From positions 1,227,119 to 1,291,118 of the forward strand of contig CP070774.1 of NCBI GenBank assembly GCA_020346125.1: 64,000 nt of DNA, read 5' to 3'. Shown here in pieces: positions 17,511 through 26,273 of the stretch. The position numbers were made by a program, and so were the translations under genes. Each line of letters opens with the position of its first letter. Within the stretch, counting starts at the first letter, position 1. This DNA is from Syntrophobacterales bacterium (GTDB taxonomy: Bacteria; Desulfobacterota; BSN033; WVXP01; G020346125). The notes below the pieces were generated by a model that saw only the letters and a list, made by a program, of their open reading frames with translations, was not told where the DNA came from and did not search any database.

Positions 17511-18781
17511 GTATCGTAATCAAGGGGGTTATCCTGAATGGACAAAAAAAGGATATCTTTATTCGTGGTAACATCATTCAAAAGATCGACGATTCCATTG
17601 ATCTCTTGGCTGATAGTAAAATATCAGGGGATGGCAAGGCAGCAATACCATCCTTTATCAATGGGCACACCCATGCGGCCATGACCCTCCTCCGGGGTTA
17701 CGCAGATGATATGCACCTCCAGGATTGGCTTGAGAAGAAAATATGGGTGGCGGAGGCCCAAATGACGGAGGAGGACATCTACTATGGAGCGAGGCTTGCC
17801 TGCTTAGAAATGATCAAAACGGGAACCACTTTTTTTAATGATATGTATTGGTTCTGGAAGGGAACGGCCCGGGCAGTTCAGGAGATGGGGATCCGTGCGG
17901 CCATAAGCGCCGTCTTCATCGATTTTTTCAACAAGGAAAAGGCTCAAGAACAAATCGAAATAAACATGAAGCTATTCGACGAAAGAGGGAATTTCGGCAA
18001 CCGGGTCACCTTCACCTTAGGACCTCATGCCATCTATACCGTTTCCGAGGAGAGTTTGAAGTGGATGGCAGATTTTGCCCGGGAGCACGGGCTTCTCATC
18101 CACATTCACCTATCCGAAACCCAAAGGGAGGTGGAGGACTGTATCCGAAAACTGGGAATTCGGCCCATCGAGTACCTGGAGAAAATCGGCTTCCTGGGGC
18201 CAAATGTCATCGCCTGTCATGCAGTATACCTCAATCATAAGGAGATTTTACTCCTGAAGAAACATGAGGTAAAGGTGGTCCATAACCCCATCTCCAATAT
18301 GAAATTGGCCGTAGGAGAGGCCTTCCCGTATGAGAGGCTGAAGACGGCCGGGGTTACCATATCTCTCGGTACAGACGGATGCTCATCTAACAACAACCTG
18401 GATATGTTGGAGAGTATGAAATTCGCCTCGCTTTTACAAAAATACCACCACAAAGATACCACCGTCCTTCCTGCCCTCGAGGCCTTTCAGATGGCCACCA
18501 CCAATGGGGCCAGGGCATTTGGCTTGAATTGTGGCGAGATCAAAGAGGGCGCCCTAGCGGACATCGCCTTGGTCGATCTCCAAAGACCCGAATTAACTCC
18601 TCATTTCGACCTTTATTCAGACCTGGCTTACTCTGGAAATGGGGCGTGCGTCGACACCCTCATTTGCGATGGGAAGGTCCTCATGGCCAATCGAAGAGTA
18701 GAGAATGAGGAACGGATCCTGGAGGAAGCGAGGCGTTGCGCTTTCGACCTCATAAGGCGGGCATCTCAATCCAATGGCTGA
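17507..18781 (+). CDS. mtaD: 5'-methylthioadenosine / S-adenosylhomocysteine deaminase
   Basis: This 424-residue amidohydrolase of the TrzA/AtzA-MtaD family deaminates MTA (to methylthioinosine), SAH or 5'-deoxyadenosine. The metal site is visible as NGHTHAAMTLLRG, IHIHLSET, ACHAVYL and SLGTDGCSSNNNLDML. The GTG start overlaps the phosphorylase stop by four bases. With the phosphorylase it forms an MTA to MTI to hypoxanthine plus methylthioribose-1-phosphate route. The window also encodes S-adenosylhomocysteine hydrolase (35.4 kb), so SAH deamination need not be its main job. Confidence 0.92.
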   Translation: MSIVIKGVILNGQKKDIFIRGNIIQKIDDSIDLLADSKISGDGKAAIPSFINGHTHAAMTLLRGYADDMHLQDWLEKKIWVAEAQMTEEDIYYGARLACLEMIKTGTTFFNDMYWFWKGTARAVQEMGIRAAISAVFIDFFNKEKAQEQIEINMKLFDERGNFGNRVTFTLGPHAIYTVSEESLKWMADFAREHGLLIHIHLSETQREVEDCIRKLGIRPIEYLEKIGFLGPNVIACHAVYLNHKEILLLKKHEVKVVHNPISNMKLAVGEAFPYERLKTAGVTISLGTDGCSSNNNLDMLESMKFASLLQKYHHKDTTVLPALEAFQMATTNGARAFGLNCGEIKEGALADIALVDLQRPELTPHFDLYSDLAYSGNGACVDTLICDGKVLMANRRVENEERILEEARRCAFDLIRRASQSNG

Positions 18782-19256
18782 ACGATTCATCGTCGACAGT
18801 ATGCTGGGGAAGCTGGCGAAATGGCTGAGAATCCTCGGATATGATACCCTCTACTGGCGAGGGAATGATTGGCAGAGGCTCATGGAAAAGGGAAAGGGCC
18901 GGATATTTTTAACCCGCACCACCAAGTTTTCCCGTGGGGGAAGCTTCCAAGGGGTTATCCAGATTCGTGATGATAATCCGAACCTCCAATTAAAGGGGGT
19001 GATACGGGAGCTAGCCCTGAAGATCGATGAAAAGCGCATCTTTTCCCGTTGTCTCATCTGTAATAGGCAACTGAAGAAGATGTCCAAAAAGGAGTTGGAG
19101 GGAAGGATCCCGAATTTCGTCCTCTCCACCTATTCCGAATTCAGCTCATGTCCCGAGTGTTCCCGAATCTATTGGAAGGGCACCCACCAAGAGAATATCC
19201 GGAGAAAAATCGAGGAGTTATCATCTCTTGGAATAGGGGGTCGAAAACGAGGATAG
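18774..19256 (+). CDS. Mut7-C RNase-domain (DUF82/DUF5615-like) protein with zinc ribbon
   Basis: This 160-residue protein starts MAERFIVDSMLGKLAKWLRI, the hallmark of the Mut7-C family, a PIN-like fold thought to act as an RNase. FLTRTTKFSRGG follows. The C-terminal half holds a zinc ribbon made of CLICNRQL and CPECSRIYWKGTH. Length and layout match the free-standing Mut7-C proteins of bacteria and archaea. The start overlaps the deaminase by eight bases and rsmD follows after four. Its RNA target is unknown. Confidence 0.88.
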   Translation: MAERFIVDSMLGKLAKWLRILGYDTLYWRGNDWQRLMEKGKGRIFLTRTTKFSRGGSFQGVIQIRDDNPNLQLKGVIRELALKIDEKRIFSRCLICNRQLKKMSKKELEGRIPNFVLSTYSEFSSCPECSRIYWKGTHQENIRRKIEELSSLGIGGRKRG

Positions 19257-19260
19257 AGGG

Positions 19261-19836
19261 ATGAGAATCATAGGGGGGAAGGCAAAGGGAAGAAAGCTAA
19301 TCGCCGGTAAGACGAGAGTGATCCGGCCAACGCGGGACAACGTAAAGGAATCGATCTTCAGTATGATTCAAGGTAACGTGGAGGGAGGGGTGGTATTGGA
19401 TTTGTTTGCGGGAACGGGAAATCTGGGGCTAGAGGCCCTCAGTCAGGGGGCGAAAAAGGCCATTTTCGTTGAAAACGACAAAACCCCTCTCGCAATATTA
19501 ATGAGAAACATAGACCTCTGCGGTTTCCGAGACCGGGCCGAAATCCTCTCCCTGGACGCAGAGTTGGCCCTGAAGGCCTTGAGGAGAAGGGCTGAGAAGA
19601 TCGACCTCGTCTTCATAGATCCCCCCTATGGAAGCGGTTATGTGGACAAAACCTTGCGATTCATCAATTCTCATGATATGGTAAGCAGAGGGGGAGCGAT
19701 TGTGGTCGAGCATGGTTCTGCGGAGACCCCCGCCAACCAGTGGGGGAGGCTGTCGCTGAGAAAACGAAAACGGTATGGGGATACGGTGATCTCCATCTTT
19801 CAATGGCGTTCATCGTCCGATCATCAAAAAATCTAA
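19261..19836 (+). CDS. rsmD: 16S rRNA (guanine(966)-N(2))-methyltransferase
   Basis: RsmD methylates G966 of 16S rRNA. The 191 residues open MRIIGGKAKGRKL and show the RPTRDNVKESIFSMI segment, the SAM motif LDLFAGTGNLGLEALS and the catalytic DPPYGSG. Directly downstream is coaD, a pairing seen across bacteria and strong support for the call. Confidence 0.95.
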   Translation: MRIIGGKAKGRKLIAGKTRVIRPTRDNVKESIFSMIQGNVEGGVVLDLFAGTGNLGLEALSQGAKKAIFVENDKTPLAILMRNIDLCGFRDRAEILSLDAELALKALRRRAEKIDLVFIDPPYGSGYVDKTLRFINSHDMVSRGGAIVVEHGSAETPANQWGRLSLRKRKRYGDTVISIFQWRSSSDHQKI

Positions 19837-19852
19837 CGGAAGACGGTTCTAA

Positions 19853-20347
19853 ATGGGAAAGATAGCAGTATATCCCGGGTCCTTTGATCCCATCACCTAT
19901 GGTCATATCGATATTATCGAGCGGGGCTTAGAAATTTTCGACGGTGTCATCGTCGCCATCGCCGATAACGCCCAGAAGAAAAACCTCTTTACCATCGACG
20001 AGAGGGTCGAAATGGCCAAGATAGCATTGAGGGAAATGCCCGATGTCGTGGTAGAGAATTTTAGCAGCCTTTTGGTGGATTACGTGGAGAAGACAAACGC
20101 TGGCGTAATCCTGAGGGGACTGAGGGCCACTTCCGACTTCGAATATGAATTCCATATGGCCCATATGAATAAGACCCTGAACAAAAGGCTGGATACTCTA
20201 TTTATGATGACCGGCAGGGATTACTTCTTCATATCCTCGAGAACCATCAAAGAGGTGGCCAGTTTGGGAGGGGATGTGAATGGGTTGGTCCCCGAGATCG
20301 TGGTCGAACACCTCAGGAAGAAGTTTAAAATCCGCCGCTCAAAATGA
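19853..20347 (+). CDS. coaD: phosphopantetheine adenylyltransferase
   Basis: CoaD makes dephospho-CoA from 4'-phosphopantetheine and ATP. At 164 residues it has the typical size. YPGSFDPITYGHIDII holds the TxGH nucleotidyl-transfer motif; ILRGLRATSDFEYEF and ISSRTIKEVASLGGDV are family motifs. It follows rsmD by 16 bases. Confidence 0.96.
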   Translation: MGKIAVYPGSFDPITYGHIDIIERGLEIFDGVIVAIADNAQKKNLFTIDERVEMAKIALREMPDVVVENFSSLLVDYVEKTNAGVILRGLRATSDFEYEFHMAHMNKTLNKRLDTLFMMTGRDYFFISSRTIKEVASLGGDVNGLVPEIVVEHLRKKFKIRRSK

Positions 20348-20470
20348 GCCTCGATTGGTTATGCCCTCCGAGGGAAAAGGGGGCCCGCCCGTTTCCCCCC
20401 CACATTTCATTGGACCTCGAAGACGAGAAGCATCCGCTAAAATGGACGAAAAGGCCGCGGGACAGATGCT

Positions 20471-21748
20471 ATGAAGCACCTCATCCTCTGTGATTTCGAC
20501 GGCACTATCAGCCTTCGGGATATGGGCTACGAGCTCTTGAGAGCCTTCGCTAAAGGGAATTGGGAGAAAATCGACCGAAAGTACCGGGATGGAGAAATCG
20601 GCTCAAGGGAGGCCTATGAGCAGATAGTCGGAATGTGCAAGGGGAGCCCAGAGGAGATAGAAAGCTTTATAATGGAGAGAGCCCTCATCGACCCGTACTT
20701 CGCGGCATTCCACGACTATTGTCTGCGCAGGTCCATTGACCTGAAAATCATCAGCGACGGTTTCGACAGCTATATCAGTCGAATCCTGGAACACCACGGC
20801 CTCATCACTATACCCATTTTCACAAACCGCATTTCCTTCAAGAGGGACGGGCGGATTGACATCGAGCACCCTTACCTTAACCGGGATTGCGGTCTTTGTG
20901 GAACTTGTAAAAGGACAATCCTGCTTGAGAACCGTTCCCTCTACGACTGGATTACATACATTGGCAATGGGTATTCCGACCGATGCGCAGCTCAGGAAGC
21001 GGATTGGGTCTATGCCAAGGAGGCTCTCTTCGAGCACTGCGTTCGAGGGGGAACTGATTGTACCTATTTCAATCATTTCGGTGAGGTAATGGACGATTTG
21101 TCCAGAAAGATCAAGGGGGTAATCTTCGATCTGGACGGAACTCTCATCGACTCCTATGAGGCCATCTATATCGGGCTCGAGGAAGTCTTTAACCATTTCT
21201 CCATACCGCTGTTCCCCTTTCAACAATTGGGGAAATACCTTGGGGGATCGCTGGAGGAGATCTTGAAGCCCTTCCTTACTCCTCGTCAAATCGAACGGGC
21301 AATACCCGTATTCCGTCAAAAATATCTCGAGATTTATCTGGATAAAACTTCCCTTCTGCAGGGGGCAAAAGACGTCATTGAAGAGCTCTTTCGCCGATCG
21401 ATTCGATTGGCAGTGGCATCCAACAAGTCGGGGATATTTTGCCGAAAGCTCCTCTCCCATCTTGGAATCGATCACTTCTTCACCACCATCATGGGAGTTG
21501 GGGATGGCTCGAGGCCAAAACCCTTTCCCGACATGGTGAATGCCGTGATAATCGACTTAGGCCTTCATCCCAACGAAATCATTATGGTGGGAGATACGGT
21601 GGAAGACATCAAAGCTGGAAAGGCAGCCGGGATCGATGTCTACGCACTGGGTAACGGCTACCATCCCCTGGAAAAGCTCATAGATGAAAAGCCACGACGG
21701 ATATTGAGGGAATTGAGGGATTTACCTCAAGCCCTTCAGGTTTCGTAA
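20471..21748 (+). CDS. two-domain HAD phosphatase (MtnX-like domain fused to phosphoglycolate-phosphatase-like domain)
   Basis: The protein contains two complete HAD hydrolases in one chain of 425 residues. Domain 1 (about 1-210) starts MKHLILCDFDGTISLRD and resembles MtnX/SerB phosphatases, including KIISDGFDSYI, a CGLCGTCK cysteine cluster also seen in MtnX, and YIGNGYSDRCAA. Domain 2 (about 215-425) starts VIFDLDGTLIDSYEA and resembles Gph, with AVASNKSG and MVGDTVEDIKAGKAAGID. Both nucleophile aspartates are present, so both may be active. The MTA salvage genes lie 2-4 kb upstream on the same strand, so domain 1 might act on a methylthio-sugar phosphate, but that is speculative. Confidence 0.85.
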   Translation: MKHLILCDFDGTISLRDMGYELLRAFAKGNWEKIDRKYRDGEIGSREAYEQIVGMCKGSPEEIESFIMERALIDPYFAAFHDYCLRRSIDLKIISDGFDSYISRILEHHGLITIPIFTNRISFKRDGRIDIEHPYLNRDCGLCGTCKRTILLENRSLYDWITYIGNGYSDRCAAQEADWVYAKEALFEHCVRGGTDCTYFNHFGEVMDDLSRKIKGVIFDLDGTLIDSYEAIYIGLEEVFNHFSIPLFPFQQLGKYLGGSLEEILKPFLTPRQIERAIPVFRQKYLEIYLDKTSLLQGAKDVIEELFRRSIRLAVASNKSGIFCRKLLSHLGIDHFFTTIMGVGDGSRPKPFPDMVNAVIIDLGLHPNEIIMVGDTVEDIKAGKAAGIDVYALGNGYHPLEKLIDEKPRRILRELRDLPQALQVS

Positions 21749-21756
21749 TCAGTTAT

Positions 21757-21800
21757 AAGTAATGAGTTATTGGTTATTAGTTATCGGTTATAAGTTATTT
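21757..21800 (+). repeat. AGTTATN heptamer array, left of the miniature element
   Basis: Six or more degenerate heptamers follow in tandem: AGTTATA, AGTAATG, AGTTATT, GGTTATT, AGTTATC, GGTTATA. They start nine bases after the HAD gene ends. A matching array in the opposite orientation stands on the other side of the miniature element. Confidence 0.75.
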
Positions 21801-21818
21801 TTGTGCTTAATACCTAAT

Positions 21819-22111
21819 GATGGTCTCGTAAAAAGTCATAAATCAGACGGCACAGTAAAAAGCTCCAGATGCAAGGCGCGCGAATCTTTGGGAATGAGGC
21901 GTACTTACCAGTACGCTGCAGTGATTTACCCTGTTAAATATTTTCTTTGTTTGATGTTACTGTTTTCAAACAGCTTCTATATCCCATATCTATTGATATA
22001 GCTGTCTTCAATTTAACGGGGCAGGGTATGAAGCGCAACGCCGCCCTTCGGCTTTACTCAGGGCCATGAGCCTGTCGAATGGCAGATGGACTTTTTACGA
22101 AGCCGTCACCA
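21819..22111 (+). mobile_element. miniature inverted-repeat element (MITE-like) with a nested insertion
   Basis: TCGTAAAAAGTC at 21826-21837 and its exact complement GACTTTTTACGA at 22089-22100 form terminal inverted repeats. Internal words such as GATGCAAGGCGCGCGAAT, GAATGAGGCGTACTT and GAAGCGCAACGCCGC are those I remember from a repeat family common in Desulfobacterota. The middle, 21927-22028, is bounded by its own inverted repeats (TACCCTG..TTAAAT and ATTTAAC..CAGGGTA) and carries CTATATC/GATATAG, so it looks like a second element inserted in the first. There is no transposase; mobilisation would need one elsewhere. Confidence 0.8.
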
Positions 22112-22140
22112 ATAACTATTAACTAATTACACGTAACGAG
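22112..22140 (-). repeat. AGTTATN heptamer array, right of the miniature element (inverted)
   Basis: Read on the minus strand, this gives AATTAGTTAATAGTTATTGG, the same AGTTATN units as on the left side of the element but in the opposite direction. It ends at the stop of the protease gene. Confidence 0.6.
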
Positions 22141-22147
22141 CACTCAT

Positions 22148-23158
22148 TTAGCTAAAGTGAATCTTCAGGGCGTCTTTCACAAAGCCGATGGGATTGTGGA
22201 TGGTGACCTGATCCGAGCCCGCAAAGAGCAAGCCAACCGCCTTATTCCTTTCCTCAGCGACCAGGAGGGAACCTGAATCCCCACCTTTGGACATGTTCGT
22301 GGTGAGGATCTGGTTTGTGAACAGGGCGGTCTTTCCCGCCCCATATTCCACCTGCACCGAGGCATCTAAAAGCTCAACGGTTCCGGTTGTCAGGCCCGTG
22401 GTTCGGCCGCTCTTCTTCACCTCCATGCCCAATTCTGCTTCCGTATCCTCCATCACCGATCCGATCTCCAGAATTTCATTGCTTACCACGTCGGGGCTTG
22501 TAGGTTTTGCCAGGGCACCATCTACCTGATTCGCCTGCTGAATCACCACTGGCAACAATCGATGTTTTGAACCCACAAGCCGTGCAAAGAAATTGGTTAT
22601 CCCGGCCGCAGCCTTGGATACCGAGCAGGGAGATGGAGGCGGTTCCGACTCGAATTGAATGGGGACGAACCGCACTAGGTTCGCGATGGTATCCTCGACC
22701 TCGGTACCTCCATCGTAGGGCCCTGGCTGTAGGATGGAATCTCCCAGGGTTGCATCATTGCTGTTTGCCATGACGTGGTTGTTGGATAAGATCAGAATCT
22801 CATCCGTTTCAACATCCCTTACCAGGACTCCCAAGGTTCCAGCCGTTATCTTGTAGTGGCCGATGCTCACTCCCCCGGGGGCTGGCCTCCACCGATCGGT
22901 CCTCTCCTGGAGGGCAACAATCTCGCCAACCTCGATGACGTCGGTAATCACCCCCTCGATTTCAGCTGGAATCACATCCCGTTCCCTCAGCTGCTCGACG
23001 GATACCTTCCTCCTGACCATCACCACCAGGGCCATATGATCCGTCTTGGCCCCTTTCGTCTCCTTATATCCGATACCCATCCCCACCACATTTTTCTTGG
23101 CCATTATCTTGGCCCCATGTTTATCCTTGACCTTTCTGATCTCTTCCATCTCAGCCAT
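22148..23158 (-). CDS. trypsin-like serine peptidase without signal peptide
   Basis: The 336 residues show a chymotrypsin-fold triad: histidine in LILSNNHVMANSND, aspartate in QVDGALAKPT and serine in KGGDSGSLLV. Around these are SGRTTGLTTGTVELL and GLLFAGSDQVTIHNPI. The first 90 residues (KHGAKIMAKKNVVGMGIGYKE onward) form a separate module that recurs in cytoplasmic S1-like peptidases resembling plant NAL1. There is no signal peptide or membrane segment, so it acts in the cytosol or is exported by an unseen route. AAGGAGGG precedes the ATG. It follows purC by 32 bases on the same strand. The substrate is unknown. Confidence 0.83.
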   Translation of the reverse strand: MAEMEEIRKVKDKHGAKIMAKKNVVGMGIGYKETKGAKTDHMALVVMVRRKVSVEQLRERDVIPAEIEGVITDVIEVGEIVALQERTDRWRPAPGGVSIGHYKITAGTLGVLVRDVETDEILILSNNHVMANSNDATLGDSILQPGPYDGGTEVEDTIANLVRFVPIQFESEPPPSPCSVSKAAAGITNFFARLVGSKHRLLPVVIQQANQVDGALAKPTSPDVVSNEILEIGSVMEDTEAELGMEVKKSGRTTGLTTGTVELLDASVQVEYGAGKTALFTNQILTTNMSKGGDSGSLLVAEERNKAVGLLFAGSDQVTIHNPIGFVKDALKIHFS

Positions 23159-23190
23159 TCTTTTCCCTCCTTGTGCTCATTTCTTGCCAC

Positions 23191-24075
23191 CTAACTCGCC
23201 AACCTTCTCAGCGCCTCAAGGTATCTCTCCCGCGTCTTCTCTATAATCTCCTGGGGAAGCTGAGGCGCCGGCGGTGACTTGTCCCAATCCAGGCTGAGCA
23301 GATAATCCCTTAGAAATTGTTTATCGAAGCTCTTCTGGGCCCCACCAGGACGATACTCATCCCTGGGCCAGAAGCGCGACGAATCAGGGGTGAGTACTTC
23401 ATCGATGAGGAGCAGTTTCCCCTCTGCAATCCCGAATTCGAACTTGGTATCAGCGATGATGATCCCCTTTTTCTCCGCCATTTCGCTGGCCCTCTGATAA
23501 AGGGAAACACTTACCGCCTTAACCCGCTCGGCCCTCTCCTTTCCGACGAGCTCCATCACTTGTTCCAAGGAGATGTTTTCGTCATGGGCTCCGGCTTCCG
23601 CCTTGGTGGCCGGGGTGAAAATGGATTCCTCCAATTTCGAGGATTCAACTAAACCCTCGCGCAATCTGATTCCGCAGACCTCCCCCCTTTTTTGATATTC
23701 CCCCCACCCAGACCCCGAGAGGTATCCCCTCACCACACACTCGACGGGTAAGGGCTCTGCCTTTCTAACCCACATCGTTCGGCCGGCCAGAATATCATGA
23801 TAGGGACGACAAACCTCGGGGAAATCCTCCACTTCGGTGGAAATGAGATGGTTGTAAACGATATCCTTGGTGGCCTCAAACCAAAATCGGGATATCTGAG
23901 TCAATACCATCCCTTTATCCGGTATGGGATTGGGCATCACAACATCAAAGGCCGAAATCCGATCCGTTGCCACGATCAACAGCGTTTCCCCAAGGTCATA
24001 GATGTCCCGGACCTTGCCCCTTCCCTTTAAGGCCAAGTCCTTTAAATTCGTCCGAACGACTACCTGACTTTCCAT
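23191..24075 (-). CDS. purC: phosphoribosylaminoimidazole-succinocarboxamide synthase
   Basis: SAICAR synthase ligates aspartate to CAIR in purine synthesis. The 294-residue form is the long one found in yeast and many bacteria. Motifs include [53 protein letters not shown] and the [17 protein letters not shown] segment. It follows the ABC-class ATPase gene by ten bases. Confidence 0.95.
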   Translation of the reverse strand: MESQVVVRTNLKDLALKGRGKVRDIYDLGETLLIVATDRISAFDVVMPNPIPDKGMVLTQISRFWFEATKDIVYNHLISTEVEDFPEVCRPYHDILAGRTMWVRKAEPLPVECVVRGYLSGSGWGEYQKRGEVCGIRLREGLVESSKLEESIFTPATKAEAGAHDENISLEQVMELVGKERAERVKAVSVSLYQRASEMAEKKGIIIADTKFEFGIAEGKLLLIDEVLTPDSSRFWPRDEYRPGGAQKSFDKQFLRDYLLSLDWDKSPPAPQLPQEIIEKTRERYLEALRRLAS

Positions 24076-24085
24076 GGTTTCCCCC

Positions 24086-25792
24086 TCAGTGAATCCTTAA
24101 CGTCCGCATTCGGTTGGTAGCTCCGGCCACCTCGTAAATTCTGGGCCTTGCCAAATTTCCCACCCGGTATGGCAGGAGCATATCGAGCCCCTTCTCTTTC
24201 ATGTCTTGAAAGCACCTCTCCAAACCCTCTCTCAATGGTAAACCTTCATGGATATAATGCTGGGCGTAATAGTGGATTAACAACCCGATGCTGCGCGTTT
24301 GACCCCGGTCGACCAGTTGTTCCAGGTATGATAGATCAATAGCAGTTCGACCGTAGAGGATTGTTCTCAACCCCTTGGCGTCGATCTTTACCTCCTTTCG
24401 CCCCTTGCTGGGGTCGAAGCTTTCGATCCTGGGTCTGCGCGGGGTTACTGTCCCAAAGGTCGTCCCCCCCTCATCGATCCTCTTGGTAGTGTGGCGTTCG
24501 GCTATCTCCTTGGCCCTCTGGGTCACGCATCCGGGCATGTAGCCATCCATCATAATCACCGTATCGGCAACGTCGAAATAGTCCCCCGATCCCCCCATGA
24601 CCAGGATGGTGGAAACCTTGAGATCCCGACAGAGTCTCTGAACCTTATCCACGAATGGGGTGATTGGCTCCTTCTCCTTGGCCACCAGTTCCTGCATCCG
24701 TTCGTCCCTCACCATAAAGTTTGTAGCAGAGGTATCCTCATCGATCAACAACACCTTGGCCCCCATCTCGAGGAATTCTATTATGTTGGCCGCCTGAGAA
24801 GTGGATCCGCTGGCATTTTCCGTTGAGAACTTCACCGTGTCCTTCCCCAGGGGGAGATTGTTGATGAAGGCGCTGATATTGACCTTCTCGATGTTTCGGC
24901 CGTCTTCCGCGCGGATTTTCACTGCCCCTGGATGGGTTATCACCACCTCGCGACCATCCCCGGGGATATGGTTGTAGACACCCCTCTCAATGGCGTTTAA
25001 GAGGGTGGACTTCCCATGGAACCCTCCCCCCACGATGAGGGTTACCCCCTCAGGAATTCCCATTCCCACTATTCGCCCCCGGTTCGGAAGTTCAACCTCC
25101 ACTTCCAATTCCTGCGGGTAACGAAATGGAATGGCATTGCGCTCCAGGGGGCGATCGTCTACCCCGCTCCGTCTCGGAAGGATGGCTCCATCGCCGATAA
25201 AGGCTACCAATCCTTTTTGGGGAAGCGTCCCCCTCAGGTATTCCTGATCCTCGGCAGCATCCACATGGCCTTTCACACCGGAGGAGTCGTAGTTTCGATA
25301 GAACAAGGCCCTGTCAACGAGAAGGGGAACTTCCCTGAAGAAGATGTCCATGGCCTCCCTTCCCAAAATGGTCCTCCCCATAGCGGGAAGTCCAACTACG
25401 AATCGAGCCTCTAACCAATGATCATCCAGTACCACGGCATTCCTTTCCAGGATCTCTTGCCCCCCGTCATCGATATCGATGAGCCCGCTCTTGCCCATTC
25501 CCCTCTGTCCTTTAACCACCCCTCTTAGCGCTCGCCGGAATTGTCGGGCGATATAATCCACAAAGGCGATCTTCCTGATCCCTTTATTGTGGAGGATGGG
25601 AGGGAATCCCGCCCGATCGAGGGACACCCTCGCCCTCACCCGGGAAGGGGCGGCAAAGGGATCCCCCTGCACGTGATCGATGAACAGGTCGAAAGCCTCG
25701 AAGCGATATCCTCCCTTGATATCCTGATAGGCCTTGTAACCCCTGCTGTCGATCCGGGCCAAAATGCCCCGTAAATCACCTTCTGTATTCAT
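24086..25792 (-). CDS. predicted ATPase of the ABC class (COG3044 type)
   Basis: This 568-residue protein belongs to an uncharacterised soluble ABC-class ATPase family. The first 230 residues are family-specific ([19 protein letters not shown]-like segments and a [10 protein letters not shown] stretch). The Walker A site is [19 protein letters not shown], the signature-like segment [16 protein letters not shown], and Walker [43 protein letters not shown] follows. There are no membrane segments. Its stop is ten bases before purC, with the serine peptidase beyond, so the three may form an operon. Biological role unknown. Confidence 0.88.
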   Translation of the reverse strand: MNTEGDLRGILARIDSRGYKAYQDIKGGYRFEAFDLFIDHVQGDPFAAPSRVRARVSLDRAGFPPILHNKGIRKIAFVDYIARQFRRALRGVVKGQRGMGKSGLIDIDDGGQEILERNAVVLDDHWLEARFVVGLPAMGRTILGREAMDIFFREVPLLVDRALFYRNYDSSGVKGHVDAAEDQEYLRGTLPQKGLVAFIGDGAILPRRSGVDDRPLERNAIPFRYPQELEVEVELPNRGRIVGMGIPEGVTLIVGGGFHGKSTLLNAIERGVYNHIPGDGREVVITHPGAVKIRAEDGRNIEKVNISAFINNLPLGKDTVKFSTENASGSTSQAANIIEFLEMGAKVLLIDEDTSATNFMVRDERMQELVAKEKEPITPFVDKVQRLCRDLKVSTILVMGGSGDYFDVADTVIMMDGYMPGCVTQRAKEIAERHTTKRIDEGGTTFGTVTPRRPRIESFDPSKGRKEVKIDAKGLRTILYGRTAIDLSYLEQLVDRGQTRSIGLLIHYYAQHYIHEGLPLREGLERCFQDMKEKGLDMLLPYRVGNLARPRIYEVAGATNRMRTLRIH

Positions 25793-25914
25793 GGAGTTAT
25801 GTTAAATGAAATGGATCCGTGTCAGGAGCCTCCCGAGCTTCTGATGAGCGTCTTGATACTTTCCCTTATATACTGCGGTAGTGAATCTTCCGGGATGTAC
25901 AGTCAACTGTAGCA

Positions 25915-26272
25915 TCCCAACACGTTCTTTTCCTCAGTCTAAGCCTCAACCTTCCTCAACCTCAACCTTCCCCTCTGCCTCTAACCTTAACCTTTCTCTT
26001 AACCTTGACCTTCGCCTTTGCCTTACCCTCAACCTGCTTTTTCTTACTGCCTACTCCTTATTTCTTACTCCTACTACCTACTCCTTACCCTATCCTCTCT
26101 GCCTTAACATCTTAATTCTTCACTCTCCATTCTTCATTCTCAATTATCAATTTTTACTGCCTACTCTCAACCTTCCCTTCAACCCTTACCTCTTCACTCT
26201 TAATTCTCAATTCTTCATTCCCCATTCTCCCCTCAACCTTCCCCATAACCTTAGCCTCTCTTATCCCTCCAG
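25915..26272 (+). repeat. composite degenerate short-unit repeat array R2
   Basis: Hexamers AACCTY and related words (25945-26032) are followed by the anchor CCTGCTTTTTCTTACTGCC at 26033, TACTCCT heptamers, TAACATCTTAATTCTTCACT at 26105, CTTAATT/CTTCATT heptamers and AACCTT words up to the stop codon of the HD gene. The segment 26033-26262 has the same order of words as 15782-15986 in R1. It is 25 bp longer, by extra repeat units. The array occupies the gap between the HD gene and the ABC-class ATPase. No gene is seen in it. Confidence 0.88.
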
Positions 26273-26273
26273 G

